Assembly (NCBI RefSeq): GCF_016583565.1
Contig: NZ_NRRF01000009.1
Span: forward strand, 59,959-123,958
Length of the DNA: 64,000 bases
Origin: Thiocystis violacea
GTDB taxonomy: Bacteria > Pseudomonadota > Gammaproteobacteria > Chromatiales > Chromatiaceae
Direction of reading: 5' to 3'
Below, in pieces: positions 1 through 8,949 of the stretch. Below the pieces are notes generated by a model. That model saw only the letters and a program-made list of their open reading frames with translations. It ran no database searches and was not told the DNA's origin. The stretch's first letter is position 1. The number at the start of each line of letters is the position of its first letter. The translations under genes and the position numbers were made by a program.

Positions 1-1
1 C

Positions 2-439
2 GCGGTGACCGAGGAGGTCGCCGCCCTCTTGCCCGGCTCCCAGTGCGGCCAATGCGGCTACCCCGGCTGCGCTCCCGCCGCCGAGGCCATCGCCTCGGGC
101 GCGGCACCCGTCACGCTCTGCCCGCCCGGCGGACGGGCGCTCGCGGAGTCGTTGGCGAGCCTGCTTGGCGTCACCGCCGACCTGTCCGGCGTCGAGGACA
201 AGGCGCCGATGATCGCCCACATCCACGAGAACCTCTGCGTGGGCTGCACCAAGTGTTTCAAGCGGTGTCCGACCGACGCCATCATGGGCGCGAACAACAT
301 GATCCACAGCGTCTTCGCGGACGCCTGCATCGGTTGCGAGCTGTGCTTCGATGTCTGTCCGACCGAGTGCATCGAGATGCGTCCGCTCACGCCGACGCTG
401 CAGACCTGGTTCTGGCACAAGCCGGCGGTGGCGATATGA
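2..439 (+). CDS. rnfB: Rnf complex subunit B (RnfB/RsxB), 5' end cut by window
   Basis: Electron-transferring iron-sulfur subunit of the membrane-bound Rnf complex, which couples electron flow between ferredoxin and NAD to ion movement. The 145 residues seen carry the RnfB-type cluster motif CGQCGYPGC (about residues 15-23) with a further Cys near residue 39, then two ferredoxin motifs, CVGCTKCFKRCP and CIGCELCFDVCP. The hydrophobic N-terminal anchor is missing because the window begins inside the gene, so the GTG at position 5 is not a real start. rnfC follows after 76 bases. Family identity is secure from the motifs and the downstream rnfCDGEH order; rnfA is presumably just outside the window. 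Confidence 0.95.
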   Translation, partial: AVTEEVAALLPGSQCGQCGYPGCAPAAEAIASGAAPVTLCPPGGRALAESLASLLGVTADLSGVEDKAPMIAHIHENLCVGCTKCFKRCPTDAIMGANNMIHSVFADACIGCELCFDVCPTECIEMRPLTPTLQTWFWHKPAVAI

Positions 440-515
440 CATCAATGCCACGCGGGAGCCGAACTCACCTTGCGATGGGCGGCGCGCAACTTCGGACGGA
501 GGATCGCTGAAAGCC

Positions 516-2057
516 ATGAAACTCTTCAAGATTCGCGGCGGCGTCCACCCGGACGACCGCAAACAGCTCGCCGCGGGACAAGCGATCGAAGTCCTGCCGA
601 TGCCGGCGCTCCTGCATATTCCGCTGCAGCAGCATATCGGCGCGCCCGCCAGCCCGGCGGTGCGGCGCGGTCAGCTGGTCGCCAAGGGCGATCTGCTGGC
701 GAACGGCCAGGGCATGATCTCGGCGCCCGTGCATGCGCCGACCTCGGGTCGCATCATGGGTGTCGGCAGCTATCCGGCGCACCATGCCTCCGGCCTCTCG
801 GTGCCGACCATCACGCTCAAGCCGGACGGCGAGGACCGCTGGGCCGATCACATCCAGGGCGTGGACGATCCCTTTGCGCTCGACGCGGACGCCATCGCCG
901 CGCGTGTCGCCGCGGCCGGCATCGTCGGCCTGGGCGGCGCGACCTTCCCCGCCGCGGTCAAGCTGAACCTGCGCAAGAAGTATCGGCTGCACACCCTGGT
1001 CATCAATGGCGCGGAGTGCGAGCCCTACCTGACCTGCGACGACCGCTTGATGCGCGAGCGTTCGGCCGATGTGATCGACGGCATCCGCATCATGGCCCAC
1101 GCGCTGGGCGTCGAGCGGATCGTCATCGGCATCGAGAACAACAAGCCGGAGGCGCAGGCCGCCATGGCGGTCGCGGCCTCCGAGCATGCCAACATCCGCA
1201 TCGCGCGCCTCCCGACCCGCTATCCGATGGGATCGGAGAAGCATCTGGTGCAGACGCTGACCGGTCGGGAGACGCCGGCGCGTGGTCTGACCGCGGACAT
1301 CGGCGTGGTCGTGCACAACCCCGCCACGGCCTTCGCCGTGCACGAGGCCCTGCGCTACGGCTATCCGCTGGTGGCGCGGGTCGTCACCGTGACCGGCCAC
1401 GCCATCTCCAGGCCCCGCAACCTCAAGGTCCTGCTGGGCACCAAGGTCCAGGACATCCTCGACTACTGCGGCGGCTTCAAGGTGGAGCCGGAGCGGCTGA
1501 TCAGCGGCGGCCCCATGATGGGCCAGCCCCTGCCAAGCACCCGCGTGCCCATGGTCAAGGGCAGCAATGGGGTCCTGGCGCTGACCGCCGACGAGACCAA
1601 TGTGCGCGACACCATGCCCTGCATCCGCTGCGGGAGCTGCGTGCAGGCCTGCCCCTGCGGCCTGGTGCCCTTGGAGATGGCCGCGCACATCCGCGCCGGC
1701 GACCTTGAGGGCGCCGTGAGCCGCGGACTCATGGACTGCATCGGCTGCGGCTCCTGCGCCTACGTCTGTCCGGGCCACATCCCGCTGGTGCAGTTCTTCA
1801 ACTATGCCAAGGGCGACATGGCCGCGCGTGGCCGCGCCAAGCAGAAACAGGCCGAGACCAAGCGGCTCGCCGAGCAGCGCACGGCCCGCATGGAGGCCAT
1901 CAAGGCGGCCAAGCGCGAGGCCATGGCGAAGCGCAAGCGTGAGATGGCCGCGAAGAAGAAGGCCGAGGCCGAGCAGGCGGCGGCGCCCTCGGCGCACGCC
2001 GCAACCCCGATAGCGGAAACCCTAACCGCCGAAACCCCGGCCGAGACGGAGGCCTGA
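516..2057 (+). CDS. rnfC: Rnf complex subunit C (RnfC)
   Basis: Peripheral subunit of the Rnf complex, known in the family to bind NADH and FMN and to carry two [4Fe-4S] clusters. The 513-residue product has the motifs CIRCGSCVQACP (from residue 369) and CIGCGSCAYVCP (from residue 408). The ATG at 516 begins MKLFKIRGGVHPDD, the usual family start; reading further upstream would overlap rnfB. A GGAGG lies 13 bases before it, a rather long spacing. Residues after about 440 form an Ala/Lys/Glu/Arg-rich tail, likely a charged helix, as in other proteobacterial RnfC proteins. rnfD starts one base after the stop codon, so the two are probably translationally coupled. Confidence 0.96.
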   Translation: MKLFKIRGGVHPDDRKQLAAGQAIEVLPMPALLHIPLQQHIGAPASPAVRRGQLVAKGDLLANGQGMISAPVHAPTSGRIMGVGSYPAHHASGLSVPTITLKPDGEDRWADHIQGVDDPFALDADAIAARVAAAGIVGLGGATFPAAVKLNLRKKYRLHTLVINGAECEPYLTCDDRLMRERSADVIDGIRIMAHALGVERIVIGIENNKPEAQAAMAVAASEHANIRIARLPTRYPMGSEKHLVQTLTGRETPARGLTADIGVVVHNPATAFAVHEALRYGYPLVARVVTVTGHAISRPRNLKVLLGTKVQDILDYCGGFKVEPERLISGGPMMGQPLPSTRVPMVKGSNGVLALTADETNVRDTMPCIRCGSCVQACPCGLVPLEMAAHIRAGDLEGAVSRGLMDCIGCGSCAYVCPGHIPLVQFFNYAKGDMAARGRAKQKQAETKRLAEQRTARMEAIKAAKREAMAKRKREMAAKKKAEAEQAAAPSAHAATPIAETLTAETPAETEA

Positions 2058-2058
2058 G

Positions 2059-3150
2059 ATGAGCATCGAGACCCCGGCCGCCCAGGCCGGGCCATTCGCC
2101 CACGAGCCGGTCAGCATCTCCCGCACCATGGGCCTGGTGATGCTGGCGCTGCTGCCCGCCACGGTCTTCGGGCTCTGGCAGTTCGGCTGGCCAGCCATCT
2201 ATCTCTTCGCCGCGACCATTGCGTCGGCCCTGGTGTTCGAGGCCATGAGCCTGCGCGTTGCCGGCAAGCCGGTGCGCCCCTTCCTCCTCGACGGCTCGGC
2301 CCTGCTGACCGGTTGGCTGCTCGCCATGACCCTGCCGCCCTGGGCGCCCTGGTGGATCGGGGTGGTTGGGAGCTTCATGGCCATCGTCATCGCCAAGCAG
2401 GTCTTCGGCGGGATCGGCCAGAACCTCTTCAACCCGGCCATGGTCGCCCGCGTTGCCCTCTTGATCGCCTTCCCCCTGGAGATGACCAGCTTCGTCGTGC
2501 CGACGCCCCTGTTCTCCGCCGAGGCGCCCGGGCTGCTCCAGGGGTTGGCGATCACCTTCGGCGGTCAGGGCTTCGACGCGTTCAGCGGGGCGACCGTCCT
2601 CGGGCACGTGCGCACGGAACTCGGTCAGGGCCATGAGTTGTCGGTCATCCTGCCCGGTCTGTTCGGCCCGCTGTCCGGTGCCCTGGGCACGGTGGCCGGC
2701 AGTCTGGGCGAGACGTCCGCCCTGCTCCTGCTCTTGGGCGGGCTGCTGCTGCTCTACAAGCGGATCATCACCTGGCACATCCCGCTCGCCATGTTGGCGA
2801 CCGTCGCGATCCTGGCGACCCTCCTGCATCTCTATGATCCGGAGCGCTACGCCGGAGCCCTCTACCACCTGGTCTCGGGCGCGACGCTGCTCGGCGCCTT
2901 CTTCATCGCGACCGACCTGGTGACCTCGCCCGTCTCGGCGCGCGGCCAGATCCTCTTCGGTGTCGGATGCGGGCTCCTGGTCTATGTCATTCGCACCTGG
3001 ACCAGCTATCCGGAAGGCGTCGCCTTCGCGGTGATGCTCATGAATGCCTGTACCCCATTGATCGACCACTATGTGAAGCCGCGCATCTACGGCCGCGATC
3101 GCAAGGGTAGCCCGATCGAGTATGCCGATGACGCGGGGGTGAGCCGATGA
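2059..3150 (+). CDS. rnfD: Rnf complex subunit D (RnfD)
   Basis: Integral membrane flavoprotein of the Rnf complex. The 363 residues are mostly hydrophobic, with many predicted membrane spans. The FMN attachment motif SGAT lies at residues 176-179 in the context FDAFSGAT, so Thr179 is the expected covalent FMN site. The signature GGIGQNLFNPA is also present near residues 115-125. The stop codon overlaps the start of rnfG (ATGA, 3147-3150), indicating coupled translation. Length and motifs match the family with no visible damage. Confidence 0.96.
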   Translation: MSIETPAAQAGPFAHEPVSISRTMGLVMLALLPATVFGLWQFGWPAIYLFAATIASALVFEAMSLRVAGKPVRPFLLDGSALLTGWLLAMTLPPWAPWWIGVVGSFMAIVIAKQVFGGIGQNLFNPAMVARVALLIAFPLEMTSFVVPTPLFSAEAPGLLQGLAITFGGQGFDAFSGATVLGHVRTELGQGHELSVILPGLFGPLSGALGTVAGSLGETSALLLLLGGLLLLYKRIITWHIPLAMLATVAILATLLHLYDPERYAGALYHLVSGATLLGAFFIATDLVTSPVSARGQILFGVGCGLLVYVIRTWTSYPEGVAFAVMLMNACTPLIDHYVKPRIYGRDRKGSPIEYADDAGVSR

Positions 3151-3821
3151 GCGACGTCGCCTGGTCGAACTTCAAGCAAGGCATTGGCTATCAGGGGCTG
3201 CTGCTCGGCTTCACCGTGGCCGCGGCGGCCACCCTGCTGGTCGTGGCGGATCGCCTGACCCGGGAGCCGATCGCGCTGCGCCATGCCGAGGACATGAATG
3301 CCTCCCTGGCCGAGGTCATCCCGGCCTCGCTGCACGACAACGATCTGCTGGCCAACAGCGTCACGCTGACGGACGCCTCGGGCGAGCCCGTCACCGTCTA
3401 TCGCGCCCTCTCCGGTCACCAGGTCACCGCGCTCGCCTACCAGGTCAAGGCGTTCGGCTACGCCGGCGAGATCGACGTCATGCTCGGACTCGCCGCCGAC
3501 GGCAAGATCCTCGGTGTCCGGGTGCTGTCCCACAAGGAGACGCCTGGTCTGGGGGACAAGATCGAGGTCGGCAAAGCGGACTGGGTGCGCGCCTTCGAAG
3601 GCCGCTCACTCGGCGATCCGCCGGCCGAGCGCTGGGGGGTCAAGAAGGACGGCGGTGACTTCGACCAGTTCAGCGGGGCCACCATCACGCCGCGAGGCGT
3701 GGTGCGCGGCATCAAGGGCGGGCTGGAGTTCTTCGCGGCCAACCGCGACGCGCTCACGGCCACCGTCGTCATCCAACGGCGCGAAGACCGCGCCGGCGCC
3801 ATCCAGCCGAGTCATCCGTGA
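3147..3821 (+). CDS. rnfG: Rnf complex subunit G (RnfG)
   Basis: Rnf subunit with one N-terminal membrane span (about residues 13-33) and a soluble domain that carries FMN bound through a threonine. The 224-residue protein has SGAT at residues 176-179, making Thr179 the expected attachment site. GVRVLSHKETPGLGDKI is a typical RnfG/NqrC stretch. It overlaps rnfD by four bases and is followed by rnfE nine bases later, within one polycistronic unit. Confidence 0.95.
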   Translation: MSDVAWSNFKQGIGYQGLLLGFTVAAAATLLVVADRLTREPIALRHAEDMNASLAEVIPASLHDNDLLANSVTLTDASGEPVTVYRALSGHQVTALAYQVKAFGYAGEIDVMLGLAADGKILGVRVLSHKETPGLGDKIEVGKADWVRAFEGRSLGDPPAERWGVKKDGGDFDQFSGATITPRGVVRGIKGGLEFFAANRDALTATVVIQRREDRAGAIQPSHP

Positions 3822-3830
3822 GGCCGCAGC

Positions 3831-4532
3831 ATGACTGATTCAGACACCAAGCAGGGCACTCCCTGGGGGCGCATCGCGCGCGACGGCATCTGGTCCAACA
3901 ACGTGATCCTCAGCCAGAGCCTCGCGCTCTGTCCGACGCTTGCCGTCACCGGGACCGCGACCAACGGGCTGGGCATGGGGCTCGCGACCACCGCCGTGCT
4001 GACCGTCTCCAATGTGCTGGTGTCCCTCATCCGGGGTGCCGTCACGCCGGAGGTGCGCATCCCGGTCTACATCGTGGTGATCGCCACGCTCGTGACCCTG
4101 GTGGACCTTGGCCTCAACGCCTATGCCCACGAGCTGCACAAGGTCTTGGGGCTCTTCATCGCGCTCATCGTGGTCAACTGCGCCATCCTTGGGCGGGCGG
4201 AGTCCTTCGCCTCCAAGAATCGGGTCCTGCCCGCCGCCCTGGACGGCTTGATGATGGGGCTGGGCTTCACCATCACGCTCGTCGTGCTTGGCGGTGTGCG
4301 CGAGATCTTCGGGACGGGAACGCTCTTCGCCGGGGCCTCTCAGCTGCTCGGTCAGGCCATGTCGTTCCTCGAGCTGACACTCATACCTGACTACCGCGGC
4401 TTCCTGATCGCCATTCTGCCGCCGGGGGGATTCCTGGCGCTCGGATTCCTGCTCGCGGCGAAGCGCGTCATCGACGCACGTGCCGCCGATGCGGCCAAGC
4501 GTCGAGCCACGGTGGCGGCGGCGATCGGCTGA
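3831..4532 (+). CDS. rnfE: Rnf complex subunit E (RnfE)
   Basis: Integral membrane subunit of the Rnf complex, related to NqrD. The 233-residue product is strongly hydrophobic with about six membrane spans. It starts with a short polar segment followed by GIWSNNVILSQSLALCP, where the conserved Cys matches the residue proposed in RnfA/RnfE and NqrD/NqrE to help hold an iron centre between paired subunits. A second conserved Cys lies in VNCAILGRAES. The start follows rnfG by nine bases. Confidence 0.95.
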   Translation: MTDSDTKQGTPWGRIARDGIWSNNVILSQSLALCPTLAVTGTATNGLGMGLATTAVLTVSNVLVSLIRGAVTPEVRIPVYIVVIATLVTLVDLGLNAYAHELHKVLGLFIALIVVNCAILGRAESFASKNRVLPAALDGLMMGLGFTITLVVLGGVREIFGTGTLFAGASQLLGQAMSFLELTLIPDYRGFLIAILPPGGFLALGFLLAAKRVIDARAADAAKRRATVAAAIG

Positions 4533-4575
4533 GCCGGCCGTCGTCACGAGATCGAGATCCTGGGAGACGAAGAAG

Positions 4576-4848
4576 ATGCTGGTTGGTGTCGCCTACGCAG
4601 ACAAGTTCAAACAGACCTGGCTCAAGCTGGACATGCCCGACGGCAGCACCATTCGGGATGCCATCGAGCGCTCCGGTCTGCTCGATCAGTTCCCGGAGAT
4701 CGACCTGGACGTCAACAAGGTCGGCATCTTCGGCAAGATCAGCAAGCTGGACACCAAGCTGACCGACGGCAATCGCGTCGAGATCTACCGGCCCATCACG
4801 GCGGATCCCGAGCTGGTCGAGCGGCGCGATCAGGATGAGGATGATTGA
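4576..4848 (+). CDS. rnfH: RnfH family ubiquitin-like small protein
   Basis: Small 90-residue protein of the RnfH/RatB family, a ubiquitin-like (beta-grasp) fold often encoded at the end of rnf clusters; its biochemical role is unsettled. The ATG at 4576 begins MLVGVAYADKFKQTWLKL, with a purine-rich stretch before it. An in-frame start at 4480 would lie inside rnfE and was not chosen. EIYRPITADPE near the C-terminus is the usual family ending, followed by an acidic tail. The stop codon abuts a short tandem repeat. Confidence 0.9.
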   Translation: MLVGVAYADKFKQTWLKLDMPDGSTIRDAIERSGLLDQFPEIDLDVNKVGIFGKISKLDTKLTDGNRVEIYRPITADPELVERRDQDEDD

Positions 4849-4874
4849 GGTGTCAGGTGTCAGGTGTCAGGTGC
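4848..4874. repeat. Heptamer tandem repeat aggtgtc
   Basis: About 3.9 copies of the 7-base unit aggtgtc begin on the last base of the rnfH stop codon. The array is short and could vary in copy number by slippage. No function is apparent. Confidence 0.85.
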
Positions 4875-5227
4875 TTTGAGCCGTTGCCTGGCTGACGGAG
4901 GTCCTGGTCGTCACCCAGCGCGGCGGCTGAGAGGCGCGAACCGAATTCGAGAGACGCTTGAGCGACCGTGAACACCACAGCCTGACAGCGGAAACTCAAT
5001 CGTTGCGTTGTGCTCCGCACATCGGCCATGTGCCTTCGGTGCACCGCGCGCATTCGGCGCCATTCGGCGAATTCCGGGAATGATATTACCCACGAGGCCG
5101 GGATGTTTTTTCCGTCTCGCGGCACCGCTCTGCGGGGCCACGCGTCTCTCCGGCGCTCTGCGCCAACACCGCTCGACCACAAACGCCTGGATCACTCCCA
5201 CCCGCCAGGACCCGCGGTTTCGATCCC

Positions 5228-5382
5228 GTAGGATGGGCAAAGCCCTGGCGATGCGCTTCTTTCGCAGTGCCGAGGGTCGCGGGGCGTGCCCATCATCCCT
5301 GCTCGGCGTCTTGCAAGATGGGCACGTCCGTTTGGCGTCGAGCTTGGGCTCGATCTCAGAGCGCGGACTTTGCCCATCCTAC
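5228..5382. repeat. 155-bp composite palindromic repeat, copy 1
   Basis: The outer arms are GTAGGATGGGCAAAG and CTTTGCCCATCCTAC, a perfect 15-bp inverted repeat. Inside lies a second pair, CGTGCCCATC (from about 5285) and GATGGGCACG (from 5317). A second element with the same outer arms, the same inner arrangement and exactly the same length lies at 58222-58376. Both sit in intergenic DNA. Confidence 0.85.
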
Positions 5383-5520
5383 CGATCCGGATCTATTTGG
5401 GTACGATCATTTCCGGATATCGCCTTAGCCCGTGGGGAGTTGTTACTTCGGTGCGTGTTGCTGGACGGGCGGGCCTGTGGAAAAACAGTCATGGGCCGGA
5501 AGCTCGCAAAATCGTGCGAC

Positions 5521-5577
5521 GATGCGAGAACTGACCCCTTACCGCCGCCGATGCGAGAACTGACCCCTTACCGCCGT
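5521..5577. repeat. 29-bp tandem duplication
   Basis: Two adjacent copies of a 29-base unit starting GATGCGAGAACTGACCCC begin at 5521 and 5550 and are near identical. A partial, weaker match (ctttaccgccgtcgatcg) occurs near 6016. The unit resembles short sequences seen near transposase remnants, but no transposase gene is visible here, so that link is only inference. Confidence 0.8.
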
Positions 5578-5578
5578 G

Positions 5579-5824
5579 TCAGCGCCGGACGCCAGCGCGA
5601 TTGACTCCGCCATTCCAATTGCCGGGTTTGGGGGCAGCCACCGCTCGACCCACGGGGGCGACAGGGACAGGCACCGGGCGGACCACAGGTGCAACGCGAA
5701 CTGCGGGGCGCACCACACAGCCCTTCGGAACACCGACGGTCTTGCAATAGACCACGGCGCTGGCGGGCGCGGTGGCGAACGTCAGCGTCAAGGCAATGGC
5801 GGAAAAGAGAATTGAGCGATTCAT
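5579..5824 (-). CDS. Small secreted hypothetical protein
   Basis: An 81-residue protein with a clear N-terminal signal peptide (hydrophobic core, then APASA) and probable cleavage near residue 24. The mature part begins VVYCKTVGVPKGCVVRP, with two Cys that could form a disulfide, then a Val/Pro/Arg-rich tail. The ATG at 5824 is preceded by GAGGAG at good spacing; a TTG codon just upstream is not needed. The Cys-containing core looks like a recurring small periplasmic protein type in related bacteria, but its function is unknown. It stands alone, next to a 29-bp tandem repeat. Confidence 0.7.
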   Translation of the reverse strand: MNRSILFSAIALTLTFATAPASAVVYCKTVGVPKGCVVRPAVRVAPVVRPVPVPVAPVGRAVAAPKPGNWNGGVNRAGVRR

Positions 5825-6132
5825 CAAAGGCTCCTCGGTGCGGGCAATGGTTCGTGAGCGTGAGGTTGGCGTCGGGCAATCCCAACCAAAATGATTGGAT
5901 ACCTTCGGCGGCCAACATGCAAGCAGCCCCGGCTAATGGGTAACGGAGGGTAAAGGCTCGCCGCCCGAGCGAGGTCGAGATCTTGGGCTGCGAGTTTCCG
6001 CTCCTGGGGCAGACTCTTTACCGCCGTCGATCGGTTGGGCGAATCGTCGAAATGCGTGACGGTATGGCGTTGGAAACGACGTCTCGGCTGGAAACGACGC
6101 TCCAGCCGTGACAGCGCATCCCGCGCCCCGCC
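5825..6132. other. Gap between two minus-strand genes
   Basis: About 300 bp with no convincing open frame. It contains two close copies of tggaaacgacg (near 6069 and 6089) and a weak match to the 29-bp repeat unit near 6016. The promoter of the small secreted protein should lie in the left part, but I cannot identify its boxes with confidence. Confidence 0.5.
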
Positions 6133-6732
6133 TCAGATTTGAATCCCGCGCGTCTCCAGCTGCCGCCGAACGATGGGATCGGTACGGTTCTTGGATGTGG
6201 CGGCCTTCATGAAGACCACGACCCGATCGATGTCGCGGATCACTCCGAGCAGGGTTTCATCGTCTTCATGCATGGCGCGGAGCGACTCGAAGGCGATGTC
6301 CATCAGTTGCTCGTCGGCGCGTGCGATGCCGACGGCATAGGCAATGTTGCACGCAAGTCCACGCTCGTGATGGTGCATGCGGCTGGCGAAACGTCGCCAG
6401 GCGCCGAGCCAGCCCTCCCACTCCATCGCGGAGACGTTGCTGCGGCTGGTGCGTAGGAAGAGCACCACCTTGAGGAGCTCGTCCCGCCAGGCCCATGCCG
6501 GGGAGCCCTGCTTCCTGCGTACCCGCTCCACGACGCGGCCGTGATACTCCACGCAGTGATCGCACTGGTAGTAGAGGCCGAGCGCGTAGGCCACGTACTC
6601 GCGATCCAGCTCGCTGAGCGTAAAGGGATCTGACTCGCCTGGTGCGCCCGAGAACGTATGGGCGTGTAGCTCGTTCAGAACGTCGTTGAAGGGTTGGCCT
6701 TGAATGGACTCGCGGACTGCTTGACCTGCCAC
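6133..6732 (-). CDS. AhpD-like (carboxymuconolactone decarboxylase superfamily) protein
   Basis: A 199-residue soluble protein with CDHCVEYHG at residues 57-65, giving Cys57-x-x-Cys60-x-x-x-His64. This is the redox-active signature of the AhpD / carboxymuconolactone decarboxylase superfamily, whose members act as alkylhydroperoxidase partners or thiol-based reductants. The predicted all-helical character fits. The N-terminal 40 and C-terminal 60 residues are not familiar, so the substrate is unknown. Translation starts at GTG 6732, with AGAGG eight bases upstream. The gene stands alone between a small secreted protein and the tgpA operon, all on the minus strand. Confidence 0.7.
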   Translation of the reverse strand: MAGQAVRESIQGQPFNDVLNELHAHTFSGAPGESDPFTLSELDREYVAYALGLYYQCDHCVEYHGRVVERVRRKQGSPAWAWRDELLKVVLFLRTSRSNVSAMEWEGWLGAWRRFASRMHHHERGLACNIAYAVGIARADEQLMDIAFESLRAMHEDDETLLGVIRDIDRVVVFMKAATSKNRTDPIVRRQLETRGIQI

Positions 6733-6957
6733 CGGTAGAACCTCTATGGAATGCTGCTGTTGGGGGGGCGATGCTACGCACGGCTATGCCGCACTGCAAC
6801 ATAAGAGATTGCTGCTAGACCGCGCGCTTCAACCCCCCGCGACTCTGCCCTTGTCGAGATTGCTGTCAGCATAGGCGTCTGCGGCGAAGCAGGCTGTGAT
6901 CCACATCGCTAACGGGCGTTGCTGGCCCAGGGCCGGCGTCGTGGGCTGGTCTTTGCG

Positions 6958-8949
6958 TCAGCGCTCGGGCCTGCGCCGCGGTACGAAACGCTGCAAATGG
7001 GCCTTGAGCGGCTGGAGGCTGTGCGCGGCGTCGACCGTCCCATAGCGTGCGGGAAGATAGAGCGCGATGAAGCGACTCACGGGCGCCCGCAGATCCGGTC
7101 GGACGCTGGCGACACGCTCGCCATAGTCCCTCGGGCCTTCATGGTGAAGACGCGGGATGCCAGCCCGCGCGAGCTTGCGGCAGAAGCGCGCATAGAGTGC
7201 GTCGAGAGGGTCTTCCGCGGGCTTGTCGCGCATCAGTCCGAGCATGACGACAGCCAGGGTCAGGGAGATGGCGACGAGCATCAAGGCCGCCAGGCCGTAT
7301 TCCCGCAAGGCGCCGAGACCCATGCGGTCGAGCAGGGCGAGCTGATCCTCGGAGGAGAAGTCCAGCACCCAGTTCTGCCAGCCGGCGTCCAGCGTGTCGG
7401 CGAGGAGCCGCAGGCCGCGGACGAAACGGACGATGCCGCTGGCGTCGTCGAGATCGAAGCGCACCGATGCGCCGGCCCCCAGCAGGCGCGACGCACTGCT
7501 GCGGTCGATCCGCGAGGGGTCGACGGCCGCTGTCGGGTCCACGCGCACCCAGCCGCGCCCCGCGATCAGGACCTCGGCCCAGGCATGAGCGTCCGATTGG
7601 CGGACGATCTGGTAGCCGCCGATGTCGTTGTCCTCACCGCCCAGGTAGCCGAGCACGATGCGCGAGGGGATGCCGCCGATCCGCATGAGCAGGGCGAAGG
7701 CGCTGGCGTAGTGCTCGCAGAAGCCGCTGCGCGTTTCGAAGAGGAACTCGTCCGCCGGATTGCGGCTCAGCGCCGGCGGCTCCAGGGTGTAATGGAAGGC
7801 CTCGCGATTGAAGAAGGCGAGACCGCGCTGCACCAGTTGCCAGTCCGTATCGGTTTGCGTCTTCCAGTCCGCGACGAGCGCGCGCATGCGCGGCGTGATG
7901 TTGTCCGGCAGGCGCAGTGCAAACTCACGCAGCGCCGGGCTGGGTTCCGTTGTCCGATAGACGAGCGCGGAGCGCACGCGATAGCGCTTGAGCGCGTTGA
8001 TGGGCCGGTGCGAGATGATCTGCAGATCAGGCGTGACGAAGGCGCCCTCGGGTGCGCTGACCGGCATATCCAAGGCGAAGAGCCAGCGCTGTTTGGTTGG
8101 CTCCAGGACGATCTCGTAGTCGATGGGCGCCTCGGCTTGCAGCAAGCCGGCGGCGGCGTCGCGCGGCGGGGTGCCCGGCGTCCAGCGCCGTCCGTCCATC
8201 TCCCAGAGCACCGGGCCGCGCCAGTAGAGCTGGTCGCGCGCCGGGGGCGTGCTGTCGAAGCGGATGCGGAAGGCGCCTTCGCCATCGACGACCAGCTTGC
8301 TGATGTCGCCGGGCTCCATGGTGTCGGACATGCCGGTCATGGCGGCGTCGCGCTCGAAGCCGAGGTTCCAGAGCGGCGCGTTGAGGCGCGGGAAGAGGAC
8401 GAAGAGCACCAGCGTCAGGGGGAGCGCCTGCAGCGACAGGTTGAGCGCGACGCGCAGCGCGGGTCGCGCGCTCGCGTCTCTGAATCCGGCGTTCAGATGC
8501 GCCAGGAGCGCCACGACGCCGAGGGCGATGGCACCCAGATAGGCCGCCATGGAGAAGGACTCGTCGAACAGAAACTGCACCACGATGAGGAAGCCGATGA
8601 GGATGGTGACCAGGCGCAGATCTCGCTTGGACTTCAGCTCCAGCAGTTTGAGCGTGATCATGGTCGCGAAGAGCGCGGCGCCGCCGTCCTGGCCCGCCAG
8701 GGTGTGGTAGCCGTGCAGGCAGTTGGCCACGCCGGCGAAGGTCAGCAGTATGCGCACGCCGGTGCCTGGCATGGCCGAGGGCCAGCGCACGGCGAGCAGC
8801 CGAACGGCGAAGATGAGCACCAGAAAGGCATTGACCTGCCAGTGCAGATGCCACATCAGGGGCAGGCTGGCGGCCATGACGAGGAGGCTGGTCCAGAGGG
8901 CCTGCCGGGGCTCTGCGTGCTCGCCGATCGGGATGGTTTTTTCAGACAT
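6958..8949 (-). CDS. tgpA: TgpA-type membrane transglutaminase-like protein (DUF3488)
   Basis: A 663-residue inner-membrane protein with a block of N-terminal membrane spans, a periplasmic transglutaminase-like domain and a further span near residue 560. The expected Cys-His-Asp triad is Cys411 (in FCEHYA), His455 (in DAHAW) and Asp471 (in VDPT). In Pseudomonas this family is TgpA, a periplasmic enzyme needed for growth. The ATG at 8949 overlaps the end of the upstream DUF58 gene by eight bases and gives the family's usual length; a longer frame adds 38 residues without family likeness. It is the last gene of the moxR-DUF58-tgpA operon. Confidence 0.9.
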   Translation of the reverse strand: MSEKTIPIGEHAEPRQALWTSLLVMAASLPLMWHLHWQVNAFLVLIFAVRLLAVRWPSAMPGTGVRILLTFAGVANCLHGYHTLAGQDGGAALFATMITLKLLELKSKRDLRLVTILIGFLIVVQFLFDESFSMAAYLGAIALGVVALLAHLNAGFRDASARPALRVALNLSLQALPLTLVLFVLFPRLNAPLWNLGFERDAAMTGMSDTMEPGDISKLVVDGEGAFRIRFDSTPPARDQLYWRGPVLWEMDGRRWTPGTPPRDAAAGLLQAEAPIDYEIVLEPTKQRWLFALDMPVSAPEGAFVTPDLQIISHRPINALKRYRVRSALVYRTTEPSPALREFALRLPDNITPRMRALVADWKTQTDTDWQLVQRGLAFFNREAFHYTLEPPALSRNPADEFLFETRSGFCEHYASAFALLMRIGGIPSRIVLGYLGGEDNDIGGYQIVRQSDAHAWAEVLIAGRGWVRVDPTAAVDPSRIDRSSASRLLGAGASVRFDLDDASGIVRFVRGLRLLADTLDAGWQNWVLDFSSEDQLALLDRMGLGALREYGLAALMLVAISLTLAVVMLGLMRDKPAEDPLDALYARFCRKLARAGIPRLHHEGPRDYGERVASVRPDLRAPVSRFIALYLPARYGTVDAAHSLQPLKAHLQRFVPRRRPER

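Larger units (their letters stand above)
4849..5578. other. 730-bp gap after rnf with repeats, no credible gene
   Basis: The stretch holds the heptamer repeat (4848-4874), the 155-bp composite palindrome (5228-5382) and a 29-bp tandem duplication (5521-5577). Open frames here run through the repeats, lack family features and disagree with one another, so none is annotated. The part at 4880-5220 is less GC-biased and shows no recognisable gene fragment. Confidence 0.7.

Noticed and set aside
5008..5604. 198-codon plus-strand open frame after rnfH
   Set aside because: It runs through the 155-bp palindrome and the 29-bp tandem repeat, has no ribosome-binding site and codes for Arg/Pro/Gly-rich sequence without a domain.
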